From Antedon mediterranea (lineage: Eukaryota; Echinodermata; Crinoidea; Comatulida; Antedonidae): a stretch of 64,000 nt of DNA. A model generated the notes under the pieces. The model worked only from the letters and a program-made list of their open reading frames with translations, ran no database searches and was not told the DNA's origin. A program made the translations under genes and the position numbers. The DNA is taken from positions 22,798,288 to 22,862,287 of the forward strand of contig NC_092676.1 in assembly GCF_964355755.1 (NCBI RefSeq). Direction: 5' to 3'. Below, one piece after another: positions 45,212 through 58,064 of the stretch (position 1 is its first letter; every line of letters starts with the position of its first letter).

Positions 45212-46849
45212 GTGACCCGATCTGGCAAAACCCTACTTTTGTCGGAAATATTCATTTTGTATTTTTTTATATATTTGGATTATTTGAATCATAAGCTTTG
45301 CAATGGTGTTTATTTCATAAAAATTGAGTAAATATTTAAAAAGTTATTATATTTTAAAAACTTACAAATCATTCAATTAGTTTACGAGAAAATCGCGTTT
45401 GAAGTTTGCAATGAAATTCTTTTTGATACGCGCTGAAAACTCACTCCGTAGCAACGCGCTATGTTGGTCTAAGGCACAATGACGTCATACCAGGAAGTGT
45501 GTGCGATATAGCAGCAGCGTGGAAACTATGGTCAATTTGACTGATTTCAGACGCCGTTTTAACCTATTTAGTCACTCGAATTAACTATTTTGCACTATTG
45601 AAAAGCAGCATTATAACTACCAAGCTAATGTTAACTGGTTTCGGAAGTGTTTACGATATCAACGGCAAAAAACCAAGCAGGCCTAGGCCTAGGCGCGCCT
45701 ATTCAGATTTTCGCCGTCATCGCCTGTATTAAGACCTACTGATGATGTGTGTTCATCAGGCCGTGTATGGCAGCGGTGCATCGACACGGGGGCTAGCGTT
45801 AGTCTAGACAAGTTAGGCGCCTTGCAGAGTCACAGCTAATTGCAAGCTAACATTACACTGTATTGGCGATTACATTTGTTTTTTTTTATAACGTGGAAGA
45901 TTCGCTGTGGTGTTTGGGCTTGAATCCAATGATTTAAAAAAACATTTAATATGAAAGGAATGGACAATAAATTAAATAAATAATTAAGAGCCGATTGGAT
46001 ATATAAAATGTATAAATAAAACTATTGACAATAATATAAAGCTAGGCCCAGTAGTAGTAGGCCTACAACCATAATAAAATTAGGCCTAGGGCCTACTAGC
46101 CCAAAAAAATATAGAAAATACAATTGAATTTATGACGTGAATTGTTTTTGACTTGTCTATTTTACTATGGAATAAACAAATACACACTACAGCTATTGCA
46201 GAACACTTTACTTTGAATATTAAAATCGTTTTTTTTCCAATTTACGACATGCTGTGTGTACAATAAAAATAACCTCACAAAAATGTAAACAACTTTTTAT
46301 TTCCGCGCGTAGAGCGTATAACATCTAGCGCGTTGACCAATAACGTTTGTTATTGCGATGATGCGCCATAGCAACACACGCAGTTCGCTGTTCCAGAAAC
46401 TTCGAAGAACCGAATTTTCTGAAATGATGTCATAGTAAATCAAAGTTTTCATTGGTTCCTTCTTTAAACTCCGCCCTAAAACTTCCATATTTGGAATGTC
46501 AAATGGATGAGCTTTATTTTGATGTGTGACCTTTCAACATTGTGCAGCGAACTGGCGATCAAAATGTCGTAAAACTCGGCAACTTTCAACTGAATTTACG
46601 CAAAATTTTAGCGTAGATCGTGAATAAATTGTTAGGCTTGAGGAAAATACATGTTTTTAAAACTCTCTTTTTTCATAATTTTAGTTAAATTTCGGGAGTT
46701 TAAATCAGGTAGACGTATTCTTAGATAGTGAAATATTTCGAAAATGCAAAAACATGTAATCTGCCAGGGTAGTCGATTTGGACGTATTTTGACTGATTAC
46801 GTGAATTTTGAATTGCCGACAAAGAGAGGGTTTTGCCAGATCGGGTCAC
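45212..46849. mobile_element. 1.6-kb non-autonomous DNA transposon, 'GTGACCCGATCTGG' TIRs
   Basis: The left end GTGACCCGATCTGGCAAAAC continues CCTACTTTTGTCGG. The right end is CCGACAAAGAGAGGG then TTTTGCCAGATCGGGTCAC, an inverted repeat of about 35 bp. AAAT lies directly outside both ends and may be a 4-bp target duplication. The interior has no transposase-like protein, but includes a GC-richer patch (45670-45850) and a TAGGCCTAC block, so it may have captured host DNA. Confidence 0.85.
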
Positions 46850-47340
46850 AAATACAAATTTAGCTAATAGAAATCTTGAAAGAGAAATAATAATAACAAA
46901 ATGATAAAATAAACAAAGAATGAAGAATAAAAACAATTAAAAATAAAAAAGACAAAAATAAAGATTACAAAAATGTAAAAAAAGTTAAAAGAATAGAAAT
47001 GGTCGTCGTTGTCACAATCTTCACCAGTATAATTATTAATCCTTATCAGTGTCACAAACATTCAGTTCATTAATTATTCATTAACTTTATAATAGCAAAA
47101 TATAAATTAGATTAATTTTATGAAAGGAATCACAAACCGATAGCTAAAAGAAAATACTTTCGCGTATTTGATTGTGTTTGATTGATTGTTTGCCGACTGT
47201 AGGTACATTGGTTGCGCGTGGCAGCATCGTAATTGTTGTGAAGTATAAACAAGGCCATATACATAGCTGTAGTCACGTGCTCAAGCTAGTGTTTACCGAC
47301 CAACTGACCGACCAACAGACTAACCGATTGACATAGTGAG
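46850..47340. other. Upstream flank of the microseminoprotein-like gene
   Basis: AT-rich at first (46850-47160), then more mixed sequence leading to the promoter. Includes a CCGACCAACTGACCGACCAA direct repeat near 47298. Confidence 0.4.
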
Positions 47341-47349
47341 CTATATATA
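47340..47349 (+). promoter_or_regulatory. Candidate TATA box of the microseminoprotein-like gene
   Basis: GCTATATATAG sits about 80 bp before the start codon, so a transcript could begin near 47370. A pyrimidine tract ending in CAG (47401-47411) lies just before the ATG, so a leader intron with an upstream first exon is an alternative. Confidence 0.4.
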
Positions 47350-47420
47350 GAGAAAAATAATTGTATTTTATATTGTCGATACCTATTTTATATTTTATTT
47401 TTTTTTTTCAGATATCTAAA

Positions 47421-49176
47421 ATGTCCCCCAAGGAAATTATTGTATCGCTGTTTGTTTTGGCTTCAGTCGTGTGCCTTTCCTACGCTCAATGTGAAATACA
47501 TAGTAAGTTCATTACAGTAATTGTGTATCATTGTCACTTTTTTTTATTACCACTAAATACTCTTGTGTTATGATGTATCCCAATCCAATTTCATTTTAAA
47601 ACGTTGATGCCACATAGGTTTGTGACGCGTAAGTTATTATTTTAGGACTCATTATTTGAAAAGGTAGCCTTGCTTATTATCGCTATACATTATCTCGCGT
47701 ATTCTTGTTGTCCATAACTATATTCTTTATTGTTCTATAGTATTATAATGTGTTCATATTCTTCTTCATTTATTACGACAAAGCGCGAATGGAATTTAAA
47801 GACTATATACGTTTGAATTACCCCTTCCGTTTTGATTATTTATAGCGATTTAGTGATGCATAAAATGGCATGGAAAACGTCACATGTGACCCACCTGTAA
47901 CGTGTTTCATGGAATTTGCCGTATTACTGTTAAAGAGTGTCGGGTGTAATTGTAGGCCTAAACTAAAGACACATGACAGAAAAATCATACATTTACGTCA
48001 TTAACTTCATACCTTTGTTACCTATTCCCTTGTAACATTTGAAATGTATAAATCAACTTGTAATGTGTTTTTGTCTTTTAGAGAAGGCATGTATTTACGA
48101 AAACAACATTTACGGACCATTAGAGAAGTGGTCGACAAAGGACTGTAAAACATGTACATGTTTATATTCAGGAGACGAATATCAGTGTTGCAGCGAGTAA
48201 GTCTTTACAATTAAGCGTGTATATCAATTGGACGTAACGCAATGGTGTAGGCGCAACATGAGTGAGTTAACCAGTCACACTCGATAAATTATTCGAACTT
48301 TTGATCAACTTGCTTGCGTTGCATTTACGTCATTGCGTTCAGTCCTGTCCTAGAGGGCACCAAGCGTTAAGGTCTGTCTACACTATCAAACTAGTTGACA
48401 AAAAAAGTGAGATGTGCCCAGATATGGTAGTGATATGGCATCATCGTTTCCATAGTTGGATAGTGTAGACAGAGCTTTACTATGGGCTTACGTCATTGCT
48501 TTACTGTGAAAACCAAGCTGAAAGCTGTGAATGTTCATAGTCTTATAGATTGTTTATCCATCCCCATATCTATGATGAGAGCAATATGACGACAATATGC
48601 TGGTTAGGTAGACATTTGCTAGAAAGGTGGCAATATACACTAACAATGTGGCTAATACCTACTACTGGGTTACCGCCGTAGTAGTTATTTAAAGTTAATC
48701 GATATTTATTATACAATGATAATTATGGATCATATTGATCATGTGTTTCTGCTGCAGAAAAAAACCATACATAATTTACCAATGTAGGCTTAAGTACTTA
48801 AAACCAAGTTCTTGGTTTGGTCCAAGTATATAATAACATTGATATGTTTACATTGTTATGACGAGTATTCTTATACGTAACGACTATTATGTATTCGTTA
48901 CATTTTTGTATTTCAGATTTTGAGAAATGAATTGGAGGTTATGGGTTTCAAGTCTTAACCCGAGAAGAAATACCATAGATTATTTTTTTTTCTATTGCTA
49001 TTGCTATTAATATATTGACAATTTATTTCTCTCTTTTAATTCGTAGCGCATGGATGCCAATAGATTACTCTTGGGACGATTGCGTACCCGTGTGGGACGA
49101 AGAAAACTGCGCATATCGTCTTTTGAGAATTGACGACCCGGATGTCGAGTGTGAAGTAATGGGAGGAGTAATGTAA
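47421..49176 (+). CDS. Beta-microseminoprotein (PSP94/MSMB) family secreted protein, 3 exons, 108 aa
   Basis: Exons are 47421-47502, 48082-48196 and 49047-49176, with GT-AG introns in phases 1 and 2. The protein has a signal peptide (1-22, ending SYA|QCE) and a mature part of 86 residues with exactly ten cysteines (24, 31, 49, 52, 54, 63, 64, 78, 87, 101). WSTKDCKTCTC followed by YQCC is the family hallmark, and the late PxxY...C...C...DPxxxC order also fits. Exon boundaries match the small multi-exon layout of the family. MSMB proteins are secreted, and vertebrate members bind CRISP-type partners; the role here is unknown. The start at 47421 is chosen over an in-frame ATG at 47361 because it gives a clean signal peptide. 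A possible poly(A) signal is at 49662-49667. No close relative lies next to it. Confidence 0.9.
48229..48370. mobile_element. MITE, 'GTTCCCACTAG' family, 5'-truncated copy 3 (microseminoprotein intron 2)
   Basis: GGACGTAACGCAATGG at the left and TTGCGTTGCATTTACGTCAT then CTAGAGGGCACCAAGCGTTA at the right. The outer left end is missing. It abuts the next MITE directly. Confidence 0.65.
48368..48479. mobile_element. MITE, 'CTACACTATCAAAC' family, copy 3
   Basis: TTAAGGTCTGTCTACACTAT and TAGTGTAGACAGAGCTTTA are inverted ends. It is shorter than other copies through loss of part of the right arm. Confidence 0.88.
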
Positions 49177-50376
49177 AACATCGGCCTTTTGTACTATAAA
49201 CACATCAATTGTACCACCAGTGCGATACACGTAATCAAAATGGACAAACTTTACAGGAAAGAAATATAATTTATATAACGTTTTACTAATACTTTTTATT
49301 CATTATAAGACTGCAGAAAGAGAATATTTATCATGTCACTGGTATAATGCGATTGATATTTTATATATTATGATTGATTTTTAAGAATTGTTACGGAGCT
49401 ATAAACTGTATTACATTCCGAATTGAAATGGATTTACTTTTTTGACGCTCAGCTGCAAAGAACGTTTCTATAAATATTAATTTAAATTTTATTATTCACT
49501 ATTCTTAAAATTAAATGATGGTGCTTGTATTTTGGTAGTTACTTCTTGTTTTCTTGTTTAATATTTTTCGAGAAATAATTTTAATCCCCGGGGGAGCCCC
49601 GACATCGGTGTTTAAAGGCCCCCGCCAAACGTTTGGTAGGCCTGTCATATTATATAGCGACAATAAACATCGTACAGTTGCCTATATCTTAACTGCTGAC
49701 AACAGGCCCATTTAACACCTAACATCCACACAATTTAACATTCTATTAACTTACATTCTAAACCTCTAAATAATCTCTCTTAGTCTTACATTTGCCGTCA
49801 GCAGAATACGATACCGTTTAAACGTAAATTACAATTGTCATGAATTCCATAGACTAAACATACTGTTTGAATATGCTAACAAACTCAAATGAGTTACCGT
49901 AAGAATATCTAGATTGCGTGAAATTTTGAATCTATATTTTATCCATAAATGTAATCGATATTACCGCAATAAAATATATGCCAACATGATTTATGATGAT
50001 ATTGATGATGAGAATGATAGATTTGATGTTGATAATCATGATAATCTTTATCAGGATGTCATCAGTACACCGTTTATACGCGCGCATCAACCTTTTGATG
50101 ACTACAATACACACTTACTTTTATCGTCATTTAATGCTATTTAAAACGCAATAGTACGTATCATTATACCTCTTTACACTGTATTATGAAATAATTAATT
50201 TACATAATATCCAAGGCTACACTTCATAACAAATACAACTGAATAACCGATCAATAGCAAAGCACAAATATGTTCTTAAGATATGAAAACCAAATCGATA
50301 ATCAATAACTGATACTGACGAGTTATAAAGACTCTATAGGCACACACTCCAAAACTCAACAACAGGTTGTGGAATT
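49177..50376. other. 3' flank and intergenic DNA, no gene seen
   Basis: Contains the microseminoprotein 3' UTR and a GATGAT/GATATT-rich stretch (49990-50060) that opens short frames on both strands; these are attributed to the repeat composition. Confidence 0.45.
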
Positions 50377-50409
50377 ACGCTTTGAATAAATATTGGAATA
50401 GAGAAGTTT
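50377..50409 (+). promoter_or_regulatory. Conserved proximal promoter block of gene A
   Basis: ACGCTTTGAATAAATATTGG continues AATAGAGAAGTTT and is almost identical to 54670-54702 upstream of gene B. It ends 17 bp before the gene A start codon. AATAAATATT could serve as the TATA element, or the block may be conserved 5' UTR. Confidence 0.5.
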
Positions 50410-50426
50410 TCAACGTTTTCGTTACA

Positions 50427-53400
50427 ATGAAGGAATTAAAAACCTATATTTGTTTATTGGGTTTAGCATTTATTAATATAGTCACAGGTAAGTGTATTTG
50501 GATAGTATTTATTGGTATGTTTGTCTTGTCTTTGTTATGTAGAATATTACGCTTACTGTAGTTTTTATACTTAGCATTTTTCGGTTACCCTGAAACTAAA
50601 AGTCCTCATTACAGTTTTTGTCCTGTTTCCGGTTCCCGTGTTGTCCTGGTTTTTTTTTAATAGTTTTTATGGGCTGCCTTATACAAGCTTTGCTTTTTTG
50701 AAATTTTGCCCCTCTTATTTGAATCATATTTACTGTCAATTTTTATTTATTATGAAATTGTAAGAGAAATAAATAATGTTACTTTGATTGATTAAATAGT
50801 TGAAAAATTCATCATCATCATTATTATCATCATCATCATTATCATCATTTATCGTTGTTACGTTGTCAACAGTTAGTCTCATAATTATTTATCTTTTTAT
50901 CACCCAAACTTTATCTCTACTTTCACATCATCAATCTATGATTGATATTGATATTGATATCACCATCCTCCACATTATTATTACGTAATTCGTTTCTTAT
51001 CATTATTTTCCTACGTCATTATAATTACCATCATATTTATTATCTTATTATCGTCTTTCATTTTAACATATATTATAATTAAATTAACCCATCATCATCG
51101 TACATTTTTAAACATTGCTAAACATTCTATTGTCATAACCTAAAGCTCTGTCTACACTATCAAACTTTATGTGATAAAGTGTGATGTGCCCAAATATGGT
51201 AGTGATATGCCTAAATATGGCGTCATCATGTTCATATATGGGCACATCACATGTTTGTGTAACATAAAGTTTGATAGTGTGGACAGAGCTTTATAACGCA
51301 ATAATAATCTAAATGGTTATTTCTTCATGTAGCTGCCACAGAAAAGCCAAACAACGGCCTTTGTCCGATTAATCCCACGTTGCCGACAGACGCTGCCGGC
51401 AACACTTACGAATGTCCAAAATTCAACGATGATGGAACGGAAAATACGCATACAGAATGTTGCCATAACGACCGTCCTGATGCGGAGGGGAATTATCATT
51501 CATGTTGCCAGAATGAAGCCGATAAAACTGCAGAACAGTAAGTTGGAATATATATATATATATTTATTTATTTATTGTTTGCGGTACACCACGTATATAA
51601 GTTCTGAAAAGAACTGTTGAGTTTAAGAGTGGGACTAGTGTGAAAGCCAAAAACAATAGCAAGTTCACACAGTAGAAGGAATTGAATTCTGATTTATTTA
51701 TTTTTTATTTATTATTTTATTTCCAAACCCAATAACAAGAGGGTTACATACACAAAAAAATTTGATACAAATACAAGAAGAAATGCATAAATAATAAACG
51801 TTATAATAAGGTAGCACTTAACTTAAACTTTGTTCTTAAACTGATTCAATGAATATGAAAAAATATCAAGGCCGTTATCTTTATGTATTGTCCCTTGAAA
51901 CACAAACAAAATGAAGGTCAAAATATACTAAATTTTAATTGGCAAAGTAATATTAAAGTTATTCACTTTAAGTCGAAAATTCGAGCCAAAAACAACAATT
52001 TTACGTAATTAACAGGTAAATTAATTTGATTACATTTCGTCTGGAAAATAGTCGCAAGCGAAAGTAAACAAAGATTTCAAACCATGAGTATTCATTATGC
52101 ATGATGCTAATTAGGATTGTTTACAACTCGTCACTGTTGAGAGGGTGTTTTCACACAGATCGCGAGGACATTTTATGATTATGCATACAGAGTAGCCAAA
52201 TAAGCGCATTGCGTTATAAGATATGTTTTGATCGAAAACTTTGACTGGAAGTCAAAGTTATGTTTTGAACCAAAAAACGTCTGTATTTCAGTTAAATTAT
52301 TTTTTTTTCGACTAATTTTTGGTGAAAGTTAATAACTATTATGATACTTCAAAATGACTCACTTTTTTTTAAAATCTTTTTATTCTTATTTTTTTGGAAT
52401 TTGACAAAGGGACAATACATTTACTTAATCTACAAAACAATCCATTTTGACAGACATTCACTTTCCCGAATAGAACGAAATGTTAGTTTGGTTCTTAATC
52501 TACGAGAAGGTACTTTCTTACATGTAATCTTTTTAATATATTTTTACATGATCGAAAATCGAAGTTGATGTTTTAGTAAAAAACACATCAAAAGATTAAA
52601 AGTGTTTTTGAATTTTTCTTTCATTGTATTATGGTTTTTTTTTATTGCGCTGTCGTTTAAATCATAAATTAGCTCAAGTTGATATGACAAGCCATGTATG
52701 CCAAATATTTCTTTTAGATTTATGTTAGGCCCATATTTTGGTTGTAAAATATTAATCTGTTAATTACAATCTGTGATTACATTGATTTTTTTTTATAGAA
52801 ATGCAGCATTTTATCGGATACTAGCTTACATCGCCACTGGTACAGCAGTTTGTATTGCATTTGTGATAGTATATACATACTGTAAACCGGATACATTCCC
52901 ATGTTTAAAACCACTGAAAAGATATTCAAAAAGAGCGTTTGATTTTACTATGGATGCTATTTGTTTCTGTCCATGTTTACCCAAGTAAGAAACTTATTAT
53001 TATTATACTAATAATATTTTAAAACCTAATTTTGACATTCCCTAATTGTTGGTAGTTTGCAAAGATATACAATGTTGTATCTAGAAAGACGATATTATTT
53101 TGTATTGTATCATGTTTCTAAGAAAAAATTAAATGAAAAAAAAAATGCACTGTTGAATGTAATCATTTTAATAATATGTTACATTACATATAAATGTGTA
53201 TGACGGAACTTATATACGATACTATACCGAGCAATTTGGGAGATACCAATAAGATAATAAAGATTGGTACACTTGATGATTAGTTTAATGTAAATAATAC
53301 AAGCCCAAAAAATAATGATTTCGCACTACGATCTTTAAAAACGTTTGTAATTCAACGGATTAAACTTATGGTTCAGAAACAGCCATTTATCATTTTAAAG

Positions 53401-53995
53401 CATATTATTAAAGTAGATCTAATTATAATAGTAACTGTTCTCATTATTTTATTTATTAAAAAGATATATTGTCCCCCTAAAAAAATATTTTTTTTAATTT
53501 TTTTGTTGAATATGTTATTTTAATGTCACATAATAGTTATTCACTCTCACAAAAAATTGGGTCTGAAAAAAATCTATTTACCTGAGAAAAATGTAATTTA
53601 AAGCAAAACATGGTCAAATTGTCTGGAAGACAATGAGTTTTTGGGTAATTTAACTGTTTATTTTGTCTTTTTATAGGTGAAATAATTTTTTTCCGCCATT
53701 TTTTTTCTTATGGAAGTGAACAACTTCAATAAAACTGCAAAATGGCCTATTCAAAGTGCGATTTTAAAAATCTTTATTTTTCCTGATTTTGGGGGACAAT
53801 AGAATTTAAAAAAAGACCAAAACTCCATCAAGTTTATTAATCTTTATAATAATTTTGTTTTTTAGGCAATGTCAGCGAGGAGAACCCAAGAAAGAAAAAA
53901 AGAAACGTGAGAGAGGTGAAAAGAACAAACCAAACGTACCGCAATGGGGAGATGACAATTTAGTGAAGCCAGACAGTTGGTACAACAATGTATAA
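50427..53995 (+). CDS. Gene A: small six-cysteine single-pass membrane protein (Shisa-like/STMC6-type?), 4 exons, 193 aa
   Basis: Exons are 50427-50487, 51333-51537, 52799-52984 and 53866-53995; junction phases 1, 2 and 2 all close. Residues 1-20 are a signal peptide. The ectodomain has six cysteines (31, 48, 63, 64, 78, 79), including TECCHNDRPDAEGNYHSCC. A single helix spans about 96-116. It is followed by YCKPDTFPCLKP, then AICFCPCLPK ending at 151, and a Lys/Arg-rich tail ending WGDDNLVKPDSWYNNV. The predicted topology is type I. C..C..CC..CC before one helix is the pattern of the Shisa/CYYR1/VOPP1 (STMC6) superfamily of adaptor-like proteins, but no PPxY motif is present and I do not recognise an orthologue. 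Juxtamembrane cysteines are likely palmitoylation sites (inference). An alternative exon 2 acceptor at 51342 would remove three residues in frame. Possible poly(A) signals are at 54469 and 54491. Confidence 0.85.
51141..51293. mobile_element. MITE, 'CTACACTATCAAAC' family, copy 4 (gene A intron 1)
   Basis: The best preserved copy: TAAAGCTCTGTCTACACTAT at the left and ATAGTGTGGACAGAGCTTTA at the right. Both are followed inward by mirrored CAAACTTTATGTGA / ACATAAAGTTTG. It ends 39 bp before the exon 2 acceptor of gene A. Confidence 0.95.
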
Positions 53996-54540
53996 ACAAA
54001 AGACTTTTGAAAAAAAAACCCAAATAATCGCTGAGATTGAAACTTTTTTTTGTGGACAGCTTCTTTTGGGAACTACGACTCCATTTTCTTGGACGATTTT
54101 TAAGCCAATTTTAAAAATAGTATTTATTCAGATGGCCTTTATATAATATTTTTCATCATTTGCTATGGAATCCTACCTAGTCAGCATATGTGTATAACTT
54201 CAATAGAATTGATGAAGAAGGGGTAGTAGGGTATGGGGTGGGGAGTACTAAAGGTTTTTGCGTAGTTGTTTTAGTATATAAATGATTTACACAAAACAAT
54301 AATATTAATAGATAGATAATTAAAAAAATGAACAAAATAAAAAAGTGTATTGAATTCTTAATGCACAAACCTGAAGTATTGAGAGAACTAATGGTTTAGA
54401 TTTTCTTTTGAAATTTGTCTATTTATTAAAATTCTTGTGTTCTATTTTAGTTAATAATTTACAAGATAAATAAATATTTACTTCGATTTAAATAAAGTTA
54501 AATATAAAGATAAAGCATAGAGATAATACTATATAAAGTC

Positions 54541-54669
54541 TTTGTGGTATACATTTTTTCAACAATCTCAAAATGCGATCCGCCCTCTATTGGATTTCTA
54601 ACATAAATGTTTAATGACGAAGAAGATAAGATAGCAAACATTCTGGAGCTCAACGAAAGGCGGTGGGAT
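54541..54669. other. Short spacer between genes A and B
   Basis: Contains one CGCCCTCTA word (54581-54589). The gene A to gene B distance, stop to start, is about 730 bp. Confidence 0.4.
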
Positions 54670-54702
54670 ACGCTTTAAATAAATATTGAAATAGACAAGT
54701 TT
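54670..54702 (+). promoter_or_regulatory. Conserved proximal promoter block of gene B
   Basis: ACGCTTTAAATAAATATTGA continues AATAGACAAGTTT, the counterpart of 50377-50409. It lies 19 bp upstream of the gene B start codon. The sequence around it is much less similar between the two genes. Confidence 0.5.
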
Positions 54703-54721
54703 AACAGGTTTGAATATAACA

Positions 54722-56158
54722 ATGACGACATTTCAAATGTACTTTTTATTGACTTTAATAGTATTTATTCCTGTTGTCACAGGTACGTTTGTCTATTGTT
54801 ACTGTGGTATAAATAATTCTTATCATAATTATCATCTTAATCATCATCATTGTCAAAAGTGTCATCCTTATTAGTTAATTATCTGTTTTCCTTTTTTTTT
54901 TACTACCTGACACAATGTTCACAACCCCTCTGACACAATGTCAATGACTATTTTTTTTATCGTCCTATCGTTCAATGGTTTACCACAGGAAATCCCCAAA
55001 ATGGTCTTTGCGTCATAGAGGGCACCAGTAAGAAATACAGATGTTCAAGATACAACGATGACGGAACGGACAATACGCACACGGAGTGTTGCACTAACGA
55101 CCGTCCTGACAAGGACGGAAATTATCATTCATGTTGCCAGAATGAAGCCGATAAAGTTGCAGAACGGTACGTTACCTCTGTACAGTACACCATTTTAAAA
55201 AGTTATGCAGTGTAACAGTAACAAAGTAGAAAAAAAAAGAAGAAAAAACAAAACCAAAAACAAACAAGCAAAAAAGAAGAGATATTTTTTTTTCTTTAGA
55301 AATACAGTTTTTATAATGTTGTGTCATTATACCACACCATTAGAAATCTAGCTCAAGTTTTGGTATGAAATGCCATGTATGCCAAAATATTTCTCTTAAA
55401 TCGCCGTCTAGAACTTGCATATTAACCTGTTAAATCGGTTGGTGGAAATCGTTTCATTCCTCTTTCCATGGTTCCATTTTTGCGCAAGAGAGTCATCGAA
55501 ACATTTAGTGTGTTCATAATATTAAAACCATGTGTTTTGTTTTTATATAGAAACGCAGCCTTTTATCGCAAACTTGTTTACATCATCACGGGTACATCAG
55601 TGTGTATCGCACTCGTGATATTATTTACTTACTGTAAGGCGGATACATTCCCATGCTTGAGACCATTGAGAACATATTCAAACAGAATAATCGACATTAC
55701 GATGGATTCCATCTGTTTTTGTCCGTGTTTGCCCAAGTAAGAATGTTTCTAAAGACTTGAGATGTTATTGATTTTGATTAAACGATTGTTAATCATTTTT
55801 AGAGGCACATAAAATAAAATATGTACAGGCCTACACAGTCATTTCCACACGAAAATAAAAATGTATGTAAAGGAAATGGAAAGAAATCATGTATAAATAT
55901 TTTGAAAAAAGTATTATTTTGAAGCGTTACTATTAGCCTTAATAATCTATCTAAAGTAGTTATCCAGATTGTTAGTTTAGTTAGTATTGTCGAAGTGAAG
56001 TTAAAACATTGTTTTTCGATTTTTCCAGAAAATTTCGTCGAGGAGAACACAAGAAAGAAAAAAAGAAGAGAGAGAGGAGTGATAAGAATAAACCAAACGT
56101 ACCGCAATGGGGAGACGAAAATTTGGTGAAACTAGATAGTTGGTATGATAATGTATAA
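54722..56158 (+). CDS. Gene B: paralogue of gene A, 4 exons, 184 aa
   Basis: Exons are 54722-54782, 54989-55166, 55551-55736 and 56029-56158; lengths of exons 1, 3 and 4 equal those of gene A (61, 186, 130). The signal peptide is MTTFQMYFLLTLIVFIPVVT. Ectodomain cysteines are at 28, 39, 54, 55, 69 and 70, with TECCTNDRPDKDGNYHSCC close to gene A. The segment between cysteines 1 and 2 is six residues shorter. The helix is at about 87-107, then TYCKADTFPCLRP and SICFCPCLPK, and a basic tail ending WGDENLVKLDSWYDNV. The closeness to A in both exons and promoter block indicates a recent tandem duplication. Introns are much shorter than in A and lack its MITE. Function is unknown; see gene A for the family question. 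Confidence 0.88.
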
Positions 56159-58064
56159 AGTTCTGGAAGAAATAACATTGGTGTTGCGGTCACATGGAAT
56201 CCATTTCCAAGCACTACTGTTTTGTGGCTGGACATTTATTAGATATTTGAATTAAGAGGATACCTTTAATACTCATCACATTTTAGATATGAGATATTCC
56301 CTTTAAATATATTACCTATTTCACTTAAAGCCAATACAAATGTCCTAAGTGGTGTACCTGTAGGTATGAGATATGTAGTAATAGTGTTATGTGAAGTATA
56401 TATTCATTTTGCTATTGGTGAATACACCCACAGCTCAGTCACTAGCACCTGTATTGCAAGACAGAAAACAATGGATTTGCATATGAAAATCAGCAATGCA
56501 AAGGGGTGAAGGGAAACGCATTTTGATTACAAAAACTCGAGCCTACGCCATCAGTTGTTTAGTCCGTCTGTAGCCAACAGCAAGAAGATATGAGACTGAA
56601 TTTTCGCTGTACAGTATGTGTGTGTATATCGATCATCAATCTTTTCGTATGTAATTTTACTCCTATATAGATCATCAGTGTTTTATTTTCGATATTTTAC
56701 ATCTGTATTGGTATTATGATGAACATGTTATTTGTTACCAAATAAGTCACGACATTGAAGTTAGCAATATAAAGCAATACATTATTTTCAATACTATTAA
56801 TAGAATAGGCTTAACAATCTTTATCTATATAGTCTTATATCTCTATAGTCTTTATCTATAGTCTTATACACTAGTACCGTTGAAGGGCTAGTTTTGCACG
56901 AAAGCTCTGCTAATTTATCTGGTTGTTTTACTTTATCGTGTTGATTTAGCTTTTTGCTTATTTTATTTTGTATCTCCATTAAGATCCAGCCAATGACTGA
57001 TACACACAGCATTTTAAATTATTTCAGTAATTTACCTTTAGATTTCTATATAGCCTTATATAAATATAAAGAACGTATTATTTTTTTTTATGTTTCCAAC
57101 GATTACTTAATAAGGACAGCAATTAAATTTGCTAGATCCTTGGCAACAAGAATGATAATGCAATATTTGACTTTAATTAAAATTATCTAAATAGGAAATT
57201 CAAATAGGCATTGTACAAAGAAGAAGTTTCTGCTTGTTTCAACACGTTATTTGTATGACGATATACATCATTAATATTCATAGCCTCAATTTTCAATCCC
57301 ACAATGCACCAATCGTTACGTATTTTACTGTCAGCTGTCGTATTCCCACGGCTCGTAACTTAAATAGGCCTTAACACAAATTGAAGATGAATATTGATAA
57401 AAACAGTTCGATGTTATAAATATGTAACCTGCTAGCAACACATTGTTAATACTTATTACAGGTTATTTATAGTGTATAAATAATGAATGTTTATGAGTAA
57501 AAAATTCGTTGAAAGTTTGACTGTCCTATTCGTTTATCTTATCTTATTTCGGTTTCTATCTTACTGAATAATTATTATTTACAAACAGTTAAGTTTATTT
57601 ATAAAAAATATTAAAAAGCATACTGAAAAAAAAGGATATAAATTTATAAATGCATAATTATATCGTTAACACATTATTCTACTGTAGTGGATTCAGTAAC
57701 TAGATTTGCAACAGGCACTGTAGTAAATGGTGTGTATTGTTACCTACAGAAAGCTTGGCTAAACAATTTGTTAAAGAGATAAAATAATTTGTTAAAGAGA
57801 TAAAATAATGTAGTTTCTCTGCAGTTAAATAATGTAGTTACTGCAGTAACTGCAATAATTTCGACATGTTTCCTAAAATTATATTATATATTTAACAGTT
57901 ATTAGAAATTGTAAACAAATTGAACGTATTGTCATGAAGGTAAATATTGTTTTACAAACTAAACAAATACACTTAAGACCATATTTCGTCTTATTAATAT
58001 TACTGTCGCATTAGAACACAGTCAGAACACAAGGCATTACATGGAGGAGTAACCTAGTTTGACA
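56159..58064. other. Intergenic between genes B and C, no gene seen
   Basis: Short open frames at 56954-57190 and on the opposite strand have no splice or homology support. A 20-bp direct duplication (TTTGTTAAAGAGATAAAATAAT-type) lies at 57766-57806. Confidence 0.45.

Noticed and set aside
47361-47420. Upstream in-frame start for the microseminoprotein-like gene (MYFILSIPILYF...)
   Set aside because: It would put a second hydrophobic stretch before a clean signal peptide; 47421 gives the usual family layout.
49914-50144. 76-residue open frame rich in Asp/Asn
   Set aside because: It arises from GATGAT/GATATT-rich DNA; the opposite strand is open as well and no signal or domain is seen.
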